Shown: positions 31,037-43,148, counted from the stretch's first letter. The stretch: DNA of 64,000 nt from Ziziphus jujuba (GCF_031755915.1 NC_083387.1:16575001-16639000), one strand, 5' to 3'. A program made the numbers and translations. The notes: generated from the letters alone by a model not told the origin.

Positions 31037-34000
31037 ATGCATGCAAGTTTGATGACCTTATGTTTGGTTGTATAACCAAGCTTATACGAATATCGTACAA
31101 TTCAAAGCACGACCTAGTGCATGTGAAAGGACCAAAATAAAAAATAAAAAAATAGTGAACAAAATATTCGGGTGATTACTTGCTGGCAAGAAAGTATGGT
31201 ATATATGTCTAGTTTGTAAATAAGAGTTTTGAAGCATATTTAGCATAAAACTTGAATTTGTTTGACTACCTTAAAAAATAATTTTAACTATAATTACGTT
31301 ACAAATATATAAATATACATATTCATTACAAATTATTTGACAAATAAAATTATATTTTGCAATTCAAAAAGAAATTAATTATAAATCCAATATATTTTTT
31401 TTCATTGACTATCATCACATTACGCAAAAAATATAAATATAAAAATAAAAAATAAAAAATTTAAGAAATGCATGCAACGTCACTGAACATAAAGAAATTA
31501 ACTAGATATAAACTCCAATTGTAAATAAAGTAATCCACTGTAACTTTTAAATATGAATAATGCTAAGGATACCAAATAAATATATTAGCAAGTGTACCAA
31601 ATAGAATGTGTCAATATTTTACTAGTTAACATATTGGATAAGTAAACTTTTGAAATGATAAGTATAACTAAAATATAAACTAATAAAATATTAGCACATG
31701 ATACCTAGTACACTTATGGATACATTTATCCGGTATCCCTAATATCTAGCACAATAAATTTTTAACTAGATAAATGAAATAAAAATATTGTTTTGAACAT
31801 AAAATTTTATTAATTGAATACTTATGAAAAAAATATAGCAATAGCATTTATTTGCAGAAATGCTTCTCTTTTTGTTTCTCTTTATTTTATTATTATTATT
31901 TTTTAAGCAAGTTGGTTTTTTTATTTTTTATTTTTAACATGATGTAGAGAAAATTAGATTGGATGATGTCGTTACTCCGTACACTAAAGCCTATATAAAT
32001 AATTGCTCATAGGACTATAAAAAATTATCCATTCAAAAATATGATTTATTTATCAATAAATGAATAATTTATTAATTTATACAGAATTGTATACTATTTT
32101 TTAGTAATAACTTTCCTAGCTAGATAATATATTAATAAAAGAAAAGCTCATTTAGGATTAATTAATCTACAATAATGGAATTGATTATTACTCAATCAAC
32201 AAATAAAAAATAAAGAATCAATAGAGAATTTTACCATATAGATAAGTCTACTAATAGAAGAAATCACACAAATAAATGCAAAGAGAAGACATTGGCTAAT
32301 TAGTATACTACTACTTAAGGAAAACTACTTCTGATTATGGATCAAGTAATTAATTATTGTTCTAGATCTTGTTTTTATTTTCTTGTTCATCTTCTATTCA
32401 TCTGCATTTATAGATACCATGGTAAACACTTTTAATCCATTATTAATTTATATATATAGTAGGTCCTAAAGAATTTTTTTTAAGAAATTATTACCTTATG
32501 CATTTAGCAAATTTATTCATTTAATACACTAGCTCAAGTTAGGACTGAACAGTTTTAATTATAGTGAAATTATTTATTTATCAAATATTCATTTATCTAA
32601 GTTTTACTGTATTATGAATAAACTTTATAATACTGGTGAAGATTTCTCTTACAAATTTATTAATAATTATTTGACCCAAAAAAAATCTTAATAATAAGAG
32701 GTTAAGAATTTCTTCTTGTGTAATCATTAATATTAATAGCTTAATTTCCTAAATTAATACTCAATTTGTAGGTAGTTTTCAAAAAATTAAAAGTATAGTA
32801 TTATATATAACTAAAGTTCAAAAATTATTAAATATTTTTCTTTTGATAACAGAAAAAATTTAATTATTGAGAAATAGCATTACAACTATAAGCTTGAGTC
32901 CACTCAAGACTATCTTTAAGCCATGTCTTATAATAGGCCAAAATAACAGCATGCTTAGCCACACAATTGGCAACTTGATTTTGCTCCTTACACCCATAAG
33001 AACGTGAAAATCCCCTAAAAATTGAAAGCAAATATTGAATCTCTTCAACTAGAAAATAGAATGTGTCCAGACGGGGCCCTATCTCATCCACTAACTGGAC
33101 TTTTTTACGAAACAGTTTGAATCTCACCCCTATAAATCCAACATCCATACAGAAGTGAAAAGCTTCACGAGTAACTTGAAGTTCATCCTATGTAGCATTT
33201 CACATGTGAGACATTGACTTAGCTAGTGCCCCCATAAATTCACCATATAAATTTCAAAGAACACCACCTATTCCAACCATGCTGAATTCAATCTTGATCC
33301 AACATCAACATTAATATGTAAAGAATCTCCAATCAGAGGAAGCCTAGACTGGCAATGACTCTGAATCAACAACTCTACTTTTCAATTTGCCTCATGAAAC
33401 TCGACTTGTAAGCTATCTGCATTTGTCAAGATCCAACTATCACTATGAATATTACTACCTTGCACAGTGTTATTTCTCTTATTCCACAAACATCATGCCA
33501 CCCCGACAAATTTCCCCTTTTACAATTTTGATAAAGCAGATAATGTCCAACAACATAAAGCAACAAAAGAATCATAACATTTCCCTTTCAAAATTAGATA
33601 AAAATCCATTTTTTTCCAAACCTGTTACACAATATCACAACCCCACAATGCATGAAGCACAGATTCGTCACTCCAAAAATATAGAAGGCACAAACCCGAA
33701 ACATTCAAATGATGTTGAACTAACTATTGCATACATGGAATAGCAAGATTACAACTTACAAGCAAGCCATAAAAACATCTTAACTTTATTAGGCATAGAT
33801 GAACCCTACAAAACTCACCAACCTTGATATCTCACATTGTCACTTCAAGCTGAAATTAGATTAGATACACAAGCATCTTCTTGCAAGAGGTAGATGGATA
33901 AATTTTCCTAGAACCTGAACAAGGTAACCGAGGATCTACATAGATACCTATGGAGCTGCCATCCCTAACTTGCCAAATTCCACCACCATTATCTAGAATC

Positions 34001-37000
34001 TTTGTACCCGAACAAGGACTTCACAGTAGATAAAATGTTGTCTTCAAATCGACACTAAAAAGAACAGCGAGTGAAATATTACCCTTTAAAACTAAAGTAG
34101 CAAGTGAATCCAGATTTTGAACAATTCTCCAACACTATGTCAGTAACAAGATCCTATTGAATTCCTCCAAACACCGATACCCCAATCCAGGTTTTGAACA
34201 ATTCTCCAACACTATGTCAGTAACAAGATCCTATTGAATTCCTCCAAACACCGATACCCCAATCCTACTAATTCTTTAGGTTAGCATTGGCAAAAACAAC
34301 CCATTAACCTAGTTAATATATTCAATAATATTTTAGGTAGCTTAAAGCATCTCATAGAGTTTGCAGTCTTACTACAACTTTTACAAAAAATTCTTTTTCC
34401 TTACACAATAGTTGTAACGCCCTATTCTCTTGCACTATTAATATTGTTGTTTATTTACCCACCACACTTTAAACAATATGAGGTTTTTTGTTCAAACTTT
34501 CCATTCTTTTGCACCATTGATATTGTTCCCTATTTACTCATCATACTTTGAATGGTATGGGGTTTTTTGTCCAAACTTCCCAGAAGGTCACACTTAACTT
34601 CAAGGTTCTTACGAATCCTGAAATCAAATGCTCTAAAAAGATCTCGATGATTAAGAGAGTGTTTATTTTACATTTGAACTATCATCGTTCCAAGCCTGGA
34701 CAACATGGATTGGACACCAAATGGCCTTTGTCCATAAAATAGTGACAGGACTACTCCTAGGATCCTTCCTAAATGTCCAAGGTGATCCCGCCTATGGAAA
34801 TCCCACTGATCTGGTACTAAAAGTGCATTGCGTCCTCCTCATAAATTGGATATATAACCAAATAGTATAAACAAAATAATGTAGATGCATTTTAATAGAA
34901 TTCTCATAAATTCATTATCAACATCAATGGTTCTCAACCCAAGTCACAAGAGAAAGAAAAAAAGTAAAAATAAAATAAAAGAGAGCATATATATTAGGTT
35001 GATATACCAAAGCAATCTAAAGGAAGTATAGAAGTCTAAAAGTAAATTAAATAAATAAAAATAATAAACTCCCTAGAAGTATGTAGAAAAAGAGAAACAA
35101 CATGAATAGTGAAGATATAATGAAGATGAGTATGCAAGAAAGATGGATACACAAATATGACAATGGAGGATATTCAAATCTTGTATGCATCAACTGTCAA
35201 CTAAGACCTATGATAATAGTTTAAAAACATAAAAATATGAGACAAGTTCAATGAGTAAACAAGTTAATTATTTAAAAAAATAGACATTATTCTTTCAAAT
35301 CATTTCTCTCATGATCACAGTTTGATTATATGAAAGTTCCCGTATTTTGGAAAATGTTAAAAGAAAGTAAACCCAAATATTTACCATGAGCAACTCCATT
35401 ATAAGTTTGGAAAGGCTGACTAATATAATCATGAATAATAGAAAGTGTATTTGGACTATAAGTAATAATTATTTTGTTCATATTTATTTATTTTCCTTAA
35501 ACATGCTCATATTTTCTTAATAGCTACAAAAATACTTGACAAGATTGCTATGAGGCATGAGTAAAAATGACTATATCATCGGTGAAAAATAAATGGAAGA
35601 TCACTGGGTTCAAATAGCAAATTGCTAACCAAGGAACTTTCCCATTAATTTAGACTTTTTCAACAAACAAGTCAAACCCTCAGCACATAGGAGAAATAGA
35701 TAAAGAGACAATTAGTTGCCTTGTCAAAGCCCTCTCTGAGTTATCATTCCATGCATAGTGTTATTCACCTAGGACCTTCTATGAGACAATAGAAATACAA
35801 TGCATAATTAGGTTTATACATTGACTAGTGAATCCCATCTCCTACGTCATTAAGCTCAATAGACCCCATTCAACTTAACTATAAGCTCTATTCATGTTAA
35901 GCTTAATGACCATCAAAAAATCCAACTCTAAAACTCAGTTACTAATCATATGCAACATCTTAAAAGCAACCATAGTGTTGACTATTATTTCGTACCAAGT
36001 ACAAAGGCACTCTTTTTGCAAAAGGGCACAAAACCTTTAAGTTTATTAACTAAAGTCTTTGATATAATTTTGTAGACTATATTATATAAACTTTTTGGTC
36101 TATAATCTACAACATGCATGGGGTCCTTAACCATGGTATTAATGAAATTAAAGTATGATTCACTTCTCGAGCATCACCATTATGATTTAAAACATTAAGA
36201 CATGCCGTTGTTAGTTGAGGACCCAAAATAGACAAATATCTCTGGAAAAAAATAAAGCACGCATTCCATCATGCCCTGGCAATTTTAATGGATGAATTTG
36301 AAGTAAACTTATTTTCATGTTATCACCAGTAAAAAGGTGTCATAAAAAGGCATTCATATCCTCCCAAACTCAATCCAAACAAAAAAAGAAAAAAAAAAAA
36401 AAGAAGAATTCATAATCAACGTTATATCCATGAAGTAAAAGGGTTACTAAAATAATCAACAAATGCCAAAGGGAAAGATATTGTATTATCATCCCATAAT
36501 CCAGAAGAACTTACCATTCCTTTAATTTTGTTTTGCAAGCTTTTTGAGCTTTCATAGTTATGAAAGAACCATGTATTCCGATCATCTTCCAATAACCTAG
36601 TCAATCTTGTACCTTGTTTTCATCTAGTTTTTTCTTTTTCCAGCAAAATATTTATTTTACGTTTAACATTCCCTATCACCTTAAAATTCTCTTTAATAGC
36701 AAGACCTACCTTTAAAATTTCTAAAGATTGATGACAATTACCAAGCACATTATGAATATCTTTACATGTGACTTTGTTCCCATTTTCCAATCTACCTACA
36801 CTTGAAGCTAAAGCCAATTTCACTCTTCAACTCACTCATCCATACTGCATCAAAATGGATCATTTTCTAAAAACGAATTCTAGTTTCATGAGCTTTTAAT
36901 AAGCATCAATAACATTCTAAATTTTTCTAATAACAAATTTTAAAATTGAAACAAATTAAATGTAAAAGATATCTATCTTTATTTTCATGGAAATTTTGGT

Positions 37001-40000
37001 ACAAATTTCAAAATTTTGATCGATATTATGGAATTTTGACCAGATTATGAAGGAATTGATATGTTTATATAAACAACGGTTTCAAAGAATATAAAAAATT
37101 TAGATAGAAATAATAAAAATTTTATCCATATTTATTTGGAATCTGGATTTCCTATCCATCCTTTGAAAAAAAAAATCAAAATTTTGGCAAAATTTTGATG
37201 AAAATTTTGATGGAATCACTTGCCACCCAACTTTCTACAATATTAGAACACTAATTGAGTAGTTCTATTTATACTACGAAATTTAATATCCACACTATGT
37301 TTTACACAAATTCATTTTTAATTCAATTTTCACTTCCTACAATAAATTATATCTAATTTACCCCTAAAGATATAAGCTACATCATTTTATCATTAATTTC
37401 CTTTCACTGCCCAAATTCCCAAGTTAGTCTTGTCTTAGTCGTCTTCGACCTTATAAGCAGATGACTTAATCAAATTGATTAGATTGCCTAAATCATAAAT
37501 CTTATATACCATGCTATGATCACCTCAACTCTTTTTCGGTAAGAGTTCGAGTATGAGTGGAAGAGCAAACCTTTTTTTGAATATATATCAACTACAAACT
37601 ACTTTACATATTATTGAGTTTCTATTCGTTTTATATAATTTGGATTTAATTGTTTATTGTGCTATACAAAAATTCAAATCATCCAGTCTATGTATACTAA
37701 ATGACTTCACATATTATTGATTTTTCATTCAATTTATATAATGTAGATCCAATTATTTTATCCGGAATACATCATCCGAACAAGTTCATTTTTTCCAGTC
37801 TATATACACCAAATGTCACATATCATCAAGTCTTCAAATTGTTTATATAATCCAGATCTGGCTATCTTATCCGATTTATATAACTTGATGAGCTCAAATC
37901 ATTAGGACTATGTACATCAAATGATTTTAGAGTTTCATTTCTTTCTTTTTTGGATTTTTAAAGCAATTCACTTGAAGGAACAAATAGAATGAAAAATAAC
38001 AAAAGAAAAAGAAGATTAAAAAAAATACATAAAAATAAAACAAATGAGTCATAAAAAGAAAGATAAACTCCATTATCTCCATTTTCAGAAATGAAATAAA
38101 TGATTTGTTAATCTTATATTCTTCTTCTTTTTCTTAATTGCTAAGTTCCATTATTTAAATTGTTAGGATTTATTATTTTTCTAAAACTCTATTGTAGTGT
38201 ATGTAATATTTTATTTTTATTCTTTTTAAGTGCTTAAGAATATTTGTGACCTTTTATTAAAGGATATTTTTGAAATATTTTATGGTGTAATACAACCACC
38301 TAAACTAATTTCTTGTTAGTCCACTTTTTCTTCAAACGCTTCAAAACCAAAAAATAAAAATAAAAGAATACCCAAATAATTGGGATACCATCTCAAGTGG
38401 TTTACTTTAGATTGTTGGTTTTACATTGCACATACAATAAAACATCAATAAATGAATGTTCAATGAATAAATAATCTCGTTAAATAAATAAAATTGTTCA
38501 ATTCCAACTTGAGCTAGTGTACTAAATAAATAAATTTCTAAATGCATAAGATAATATTTTTTAAAAAAAAAATCCTTTAGGACCCATTAAACATATAAAT
38601 TAATAATTGATTAAACTTGTAATAAATAAATAATATATATAAACATTTACCGTATATAATAAAAAAATTTTACTTAATATGTATTTAAAGTTTTTTTTTT
38701 CTTTTTTCAATATGTACAAAAAAAGAAAATAAGATTTGAAATAAAATTTGTTGAATTGATCCACATAAATAGAAATTCAACTAATTAGCCAACTAAACAA
38801 TGGTCTTCGTTACATTTATCAATGGAATTCCTTCCATTTCTAAACTTCTTTGTATGGTGAAAATCTCTATTCTATTTTTTTTTATTTGTTGATTTAATGA
38901 TAAATCCCGTAATTGTAGATTTGATCTAGCATGATTAATTTTTCCTTTATTAATATATATTATATAGTTAGTAAATTTATTGCACAAAAATAATATACAA
39001 TTTTTTTAAAATTAATAAATATTTAATTATCTATAAAGTAATAAATTATTTATTTATCGATAAATTAATATTTTTTTTAAATGAATAATATTTTATAATC
39101 CTAAAAATATTAATTTATAGAGGTTTTATTATTTGTTGTAGGAACAACATAGCATAGTATATCAGTAGTAAGTATTTTCCATTAAATAAGACTTATATAT
39201 ACTAGCAAAATCATAATAATAATAATAAGACTTTTATATTATTTTTTTTACATCTTCCAATGCCATATTTTTTTTGTGTTTTTTTTTTACCTTTATAATA
39301 TCACTTTTAAATTTTTTTTATATTTAGATTTTAAAATAGAAAGATATCTTTTCACACAAATTATGTTTAACGAATCGCATTCGGATTAAAAAAATATATT
39401 ATTTGACACCAACACACAACACCAATTTAATTTAATAAGGAAAATTATTGGGTTTACTGTTTAGTTTTTTGTTACTTTTACAATGCAGGGATTTTTTAAA
39501 AAAAAAAAATAAATGGTGGAATATTTTTTTTTTTTTTTCTCTAACAGAGAAAAGGGGAGAAAAGATAGGTGCACACCATGAATATCAACTACTGAAGGAA
39601 AAATTAGAAATCCAGTAGCAAAATACCTAGAATTAAGATCCACTTTTAGAGTGAAACATCTTAAATTGCCTTTTGTTGAGATTAAAACTAAACCTACCAC
39701 CCCCACCTTTTCCTATATTTTATTTTGGTACTTCTTTCTGAAAAAAATAAAATAAAAATGGTAGTTCGAGTTAAAATTATGTTAAATTAACAAACGTAGG
39801 TTGCGTATCTTCTATATATTTTTGATAGGCTTGTTTTCTAATTTTTTTTTTTTTTTTTTGGTTCCCGTAAAACTGTAAGTTGTAAAACATTAAAGAAAAA
39901 GCAAATTAATTTGAGTGAAACATCAGATTTAAACCCCTTCCACAACGTCGAACACCAAATGCTCACCACCAAACGTCATTTCTTCCTGCTAGAGATAGCC

Positions 40001-41002
40001 ATCAAATTCAAACCTTAACTTCAAACTAAAATCAAGCCCCAAAAGATTTTACATACCAAATCATTACAAAATGCAAATGCTGGGAGCCTTGAACGATGAC
40101 CGAGTACTGTAGTCCTTTTTTGTGCAACTCTCTCTACTAGATTTATTATATTGATTTGTTTTTGTTGGGATAACAACATTTTACTTCTCAATTATACTAT
40201 TTTTTTTTTCACTTTGTCCATTATATTATAAAATACCTCACATTGCCTCATAAACTATTACTATCTTTTTAGTGAAGTCCAATAATATATTTTAACAGAT
40301 AAATTTGATATACGCAATTCACACAACTTTTGTTTATAAATTGTTTTATTCAATTTAATATTTTATTTTTCTTTTGGACACTATGTATTACTAATTTTAC
40401 AAAATTAATTACAGAAAATTGTATGGTACTTAACCGGTAGGGAAGCAAATGGTTCATGTGATAGAAAATATGAGACGATTTTATATTGTCATAGTATGGA
40501 ATTTTCCTGTTAAAAGGAAAATCTCCAAAAGTAACCCCAAATCTTATCTTATCTTTAACTAATATATTTGTAACTTTCAGCTGCTCATACAATTGGAACC
40601 ACTGCATGCTTTTTCATGACGAAAAGGCTCTACAATTTTCTCCCTGGTGGAAGGCCTGATCCAACCATCAATCCTGCTTTCCTTCAGGAGCTAAAAGCCA
40701 AATGCCCTCAAAACGGTGACGCTAATGCCAGGATACCCATTGACAGTGGAAGCCAACAAAGCTTTGACATCCATATTTTACAAAACATTAGGAGTGGATT
40801 TGCTGTGTTAGAATCTGATGCTAGGCTCAATGATGATCGAACTACAAAGAGCATAATTGACTCGTACTTCGGCTTGCTCAATCCACTATTTGGGCCTTCT
40901 TTTGAGGCAGATTTTGTTGATTCAATAATAAAGATGGGAGAGATTGGTGTCAAACTAGATTTTCAGGGAAATATTAGACGAATTTGTACCAGTTTTAACT
41001 GA
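29764..41002 (+). CDS. PER43: Class III peroxidase, peroxidase 43 orthologue (four exons, 323 aa)
   Basis: A secreted heme peroxidase that oxidises phenolic and other apoplastic substrates with H2O2. Exons are 29764-29964, 30546-30731, 30827-30989 and 40581-41002. All introns are GT-AG and phases agree (0, 0, 1). A hydrophobic signal peptide spans residues 1-20, so the mature protein begins at Gln21. Visible residues are distal Arg58 and His62 (RLHFHDCF), proximal heme His186 ([10 protein letters not shown]), and all eight conserved cysteines (31, 64, 69, 109, 115, 193, 225, 319). There is a glycosylation site at Asn148 (NIS). The string CFVEGCDGSIL and the ending close to FN are features I recall from Arabidopsis peroxidase 43. 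Intron 3 is 9.6 kb and full of transposon debris, yet the coding sequence is intact. I am sure of the family and fairly sure of the orthology. Confidence 0.93.
29965..30545 (+). other. Peroxidase intron 1 with a long T-rich tract
   Basis: The 581-bp intron runs from GTGTGT to ACCAG. It contains a T-rich stretch of about 90 bp (30097-30190) with an uninterrupted T run near 30138-30162. No other feature is visible. Confidence 0.85.
30992..31034 (+). repeat. (CT)n microsatellite directly after the intron 3 donor site
   Basis: About 21 uninterrupted CT units start two bases after the GT of the exon 3 donor (30990-30991). Confidence 0.95.
31563..31742. mobile_element. MITE-like foldback element in peroxidase intron 3
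   Basis: The first 65 bp (31563-31627) and the reverse complement of the last 65 bp (31678-31742) align with few mismatches. Both begin near AGGGATACC or AAGGATACC and pass through AAGTGTACY and CAATATTTTA-type blocks. A 180-bp AT-rich element made almost wholly of inverted repeats is typical of MITEs. No transposase is present and I could not settle the target duplication, so the superfamily is open. Confidence 0.6.
32419..32626 (+). repeat. Left arm of a distant inverted repeat in intron 3
   Basis: Its reverse complement matches 38410-38661. Both share GGTCCTAAAG, TTATGCATTTAG, TACACTAGCTCAAGTT and the following AT-rich stretch. The left arm lies just before the 3' end of the LINE. Confidence 0.7.
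34109..34262. repeat. 77-bp tandem duplication inside the LINE
   Basis: Two units, 34109-34185 and 34186-34262, differ at essentially one base (CCAGATTTTG versus CCAGGTTTTG). The near identity in otherwise decayed sequence indicates a recent local duplication. Confidence 0.95.
34413..34737 (+). mobile_element. Solo LTR of a Cassandra-like TRIM element carrying a 5S rRNA-derived segment
   Basis: Starts TGTAACGCCC and contains the antisense 5S-like block TTCCCAGAAGGTCAC followed by ACTTAACTTCAAGGTTCTTAC (34578-34617), with about 30 bases of the 5S box region deleted between them. Cassandra LTRs carry such a 5S piece. Flanking AATAGT occurs at 34407-34412 and 34738-34743, a possible target duplication. 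Sequence resembling the Cassandra end stops near 34716, so the right boundary is uncertain. An ATTGATATTGTT...GGGGTTTTTTGTCCAAACTT segment is duplicated (34432-34500 and 34513-34580). Confidence 0.55.
37590..37950. repeat. Degenerate tandem repeat of about 110 bp in intron 3
   Basis: Three or more diverged units share CAAATCATCCAGTCTATGTA, a CACATATYATTRA block, TTTATATAATSYAGATC and TTATCCG in the same order. Units are diverged enough that the period drifts. No coding potential is visible. Confidence 0.6.
38410..38661 (-). repeat. Right arm of the distant inverted repeat in intron 3
   Basis: Reverse complement of 32419-32626 with moderate divergence and small indels. The two arms enclose about 6 kb that includes the LINE and the Cassandra-like LTR. 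Confidence 0.7.
38662..40580. other. Remainder of peroxidase intron 3, AT-rich, no gene
   Basis: Contains several poly-T or poly-A runs (39484-39509, 39523-39538, 39842-39859) and no recognisable coding sequence. The acceptor TTTCAG ends at 40580. Confidence 0.6.
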
Positions 41003-42513
41003 ACTTTGGGCACTTTTACATACATTATCTTTTGTGTAGCGTCTTTAATTAGATTTGAGTTCATGTAACACTTAACACGCATGTTAGGTACATTCAGATC
41101 TATGTAATTATTAACTCTATGTATATATAATTTTGATATAATAGGAACATTTGCTTTCTTATAAAGAAAACCATACTGATATTATATTTAGCTTTTGCAA
41201 TTTCATCATATATTTGTTTTAATTTTTGATAATGTAGTGAGATAATAATAGTTATTCTAAGATATTCACTGTAGCACCCAGAGCTATAAATTTACTACTT
41301 TTCCAAATAGAATTTTAATATATAATCGTCCATTACAAGTAGCATCATACTTTTTTTTTTTGGGGGGGTGGGGGGGGGGGGGGGAAGGCACCTACAACTT
41401 AATTATGTCTTTCTATATAATATGTAAAATCCCAGTTTTTAGACACACAAAACCACACAAAACACCTCAAATAAAAGTAATAGTATAATTTTTCTAAAAA
41501 TTAAAAAAAAAAAAAAAAAAAAACACTATGCATGAAATAGTGAAAATAACCGTTCACTTAAAAAAATAAAATTTGAAGCAACATTACAAACCATTCCCTC
41601 TTTTTTGTATCAAATTCAAAAAGGATGATCGATAATTGATGTGTTTCACATTGTTAAATAGCTTTAGAACCACTTGTCCACTCCATTCATGATTCTATGA
41701 ATTGGAGATAACAAAAAGCTGTCGTCCACACATTGTATGTTCCACCGCCCATAATCAGAAAGGACACCAAAAACGGTCCACAGAGCCATAAAGAATTATT
41801 GGATGATAGGAATAAGGTGGGTCCCGGATGATGGATATAACAAGAAATTCTGATTTATACTAAATTTTATCATGTTTGAGCTTTTTGGTCCGTTCATAAT
41901 TTTTTCAAATTGCTTTACTAGCTTTAGATCTAATAAATAAATAACTACTTTACTAGCTTAAAGGAAAAGTCTTAAAAAAAAATCGAATCTGTTGACAAAG
42001 TAGGCCTTCAGAACTGACGTTTTAAACTTAAAATATAATTTGTAGATTTCTTTTTTTATTTTGCTGTTAAAATTAATTACAGACTTTTTTTCTGTTAAAA
42101 ATTATTATATTAAAATTTTTGTGGTTTTGAATCCCTGAAATTAATCAGCTGTTCTTTTTTTTCAAAAAAAAAAAAAATTATTTTTGAGGAACAAATTTTT
42201 TTTTTTTTTTGTTTAAATTTTTGGTAACTTTCAAGAAACAAGGTTGTCCCTATAAAAATGCTCATTCATGCATATGGTCCAATGACATTTACCAAAAGAA
42301 AATGCATATACTTCAATGTATGTATGTTAGAGATGGTGGTCACGTGATCATAATGCAGAATTCTATACCCATGTACATAAAGTTTCATTGTTCCTATCTT
42401 TTTAATAGAGTTTTCACAAGGAGCCGTATTCCATTCCAAGATTCTCATCCTACTCTAAAATTCTCTTTCTTGTACATCCACAGCTAGATCTCATTTACCT
42501 TCACTTCCACAAC
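41003..42513. other. Intergenic region between the peroxidase and the small coiled-coil gene
   Basis: No coding frame is supported. It holds a T11/G7-T-G15 homopolymer block (41351-41384), a poly-A run (41503-41523), and poly-A and poly-T runs near 42164-42211 that could pair. TATAAAAA at 42251-42258 is a candidate TATA box for the next gene, 256 bp before its ATG. Confidence 0.6.
41351..41384 (+). repeat. Poly-T followed by a 23-base G-rich tract
   Basis: T11, then G7, one T and G15, an unusual run in AT-rich DNA. It could form a G-quadruplex on the plus strand, or be inflated by assembly error. Confidence 0.9.
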
Positions 42514-42957
42514 ATGGAATCTCTTCTCTCCCAATTTACCATCCTCTCAAACCAAGCCTTGCAAGACAAAAACTTCGATCCTTCCACTGTTGAAGACCTT
42601 ATGAAACTGTTCGAGATCGAAGCCTACAAGTCCTGGGCTGCTATGGAACTCCAACACCAAAATGAAGTGAAAGAAGCCGAGGTTGCGATGCAACAAGCCG
42701 AGGACTACCTGGATTCGGTCATGGAAAGTGCCATGGACGAGTTTAGACGCTTCGAAGAGGAGATGGAACGTATGGCGAAAACTGAATTAAATAGCTTAGT
42801 TGAGACTGCAGAAGGTGCTAGGAGGATGGGGAATTTCATGGAGAAGGCTGCTACAATTGCCTCCAAAAGGTATATTGAGGCTGCATTGAATTCGGCTACG
42901 GCTTCAATGAAATCGGCTTGGAAGGGACTTTCAACTAACAAGGTTCATCCTTCTTGA
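42514..42957 (+). CDS. Small acidic coiled-coil plant protein (147 aa), function unknown
   Basis: A single uninterrupted frame from ATG 42514 to TGA 42957. Residues 1-45 hold LSQFTILSNQALQDKNF and an EDLMKLFEIEAYKSW segment. Residues 45-90 are a Glu/Ala/Met-rich, probably coiled-coil helix (AEVAMQQAEDYLDSVMESA, FRRFEEEMERM). The C-terminus has alanine-rich helices and ends KVHPS. There is no signal peptide or membrane segment. The sequence looks strongly constrained and resembles a plant-specific family of about 150 aa, some members of which I recall being labelled maternal effect embryo arrest 9. I cannot confirm that link. The base composition is much richer in GC than the flanks, which supports a real gene. 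Confidence 0.88.
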   Translation: MESLLSQFTILSNQALQDKNFDPSTVEDLMKLFEIEAYKSWAAMELQHQNEVKEAEVAMQQAEDYLDSVMESAMDEFRRFEEEMERMAKTELNSLVETAEGARRMGNFMEKAATIASKRYIEAALNSATASMKSAWKGLSTNKVHPS

Positions 42958-43142
42958 AGACCATTTTAGGTGCATCCTAATGGAGACAATTAAGCCCATT
43001 ATGATGTGTCTTTATTTGTACTTGTATGTGATTTACATATACTTCAAGCTGCAAAGTTCCTAAAACAATCTTATATATGGGATACAGAAAATTTAAGATG
43101 AAGAAAACTTTGTATCATGTTAACAGCCAGTGATCATTTCCT

Positions 43143-43148
43143 AATAAA
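43143..43148 (+). terminator. Polyadenylation signal AATAAA of the small coiled-coil gene
   Basis: A canonical AATAAA lies 186 bp after the stop codon, followed by a T-rich stretch and an (ATTT)n/(ATT)n repeat. Confidence 0.45.

Larger units (their letters stand above)
32835..36830 (-). mobile_element. Decayed L1-type LINE (ORF2 remnant) in peroxidase intron 3
   Basis: The minus strand carries LINE pieces in the right order. Upstream of [17 protein letters not shown] near 36600-36550. [27 protein letters not shown] near 36110-36040, [16 protein letters not shown] near 35690, GKYLGL near 35385. Then a zinc-finger-like [12 protein letters not shown] near 33670-33630, KGKFVGVA near 33510, and RNase H at 33150-32864 ([20 protein letters not shown]). 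It ends in an L1-like TTCTGTTATCAAAAGAAAAA near 32840. Stops are frequent. A Cassandra-like LTR (34413-34737) and a 77-bp duplication interrupt it. It runs antisense to the peroxidase gene. Confidence 0.8.

Noticed and set aside
34578..34620. A functional 5S rRNA gene
   Set aside because: Only two separated parts of the 5S sequence are present, in antisense and inside an LTR-like unit.
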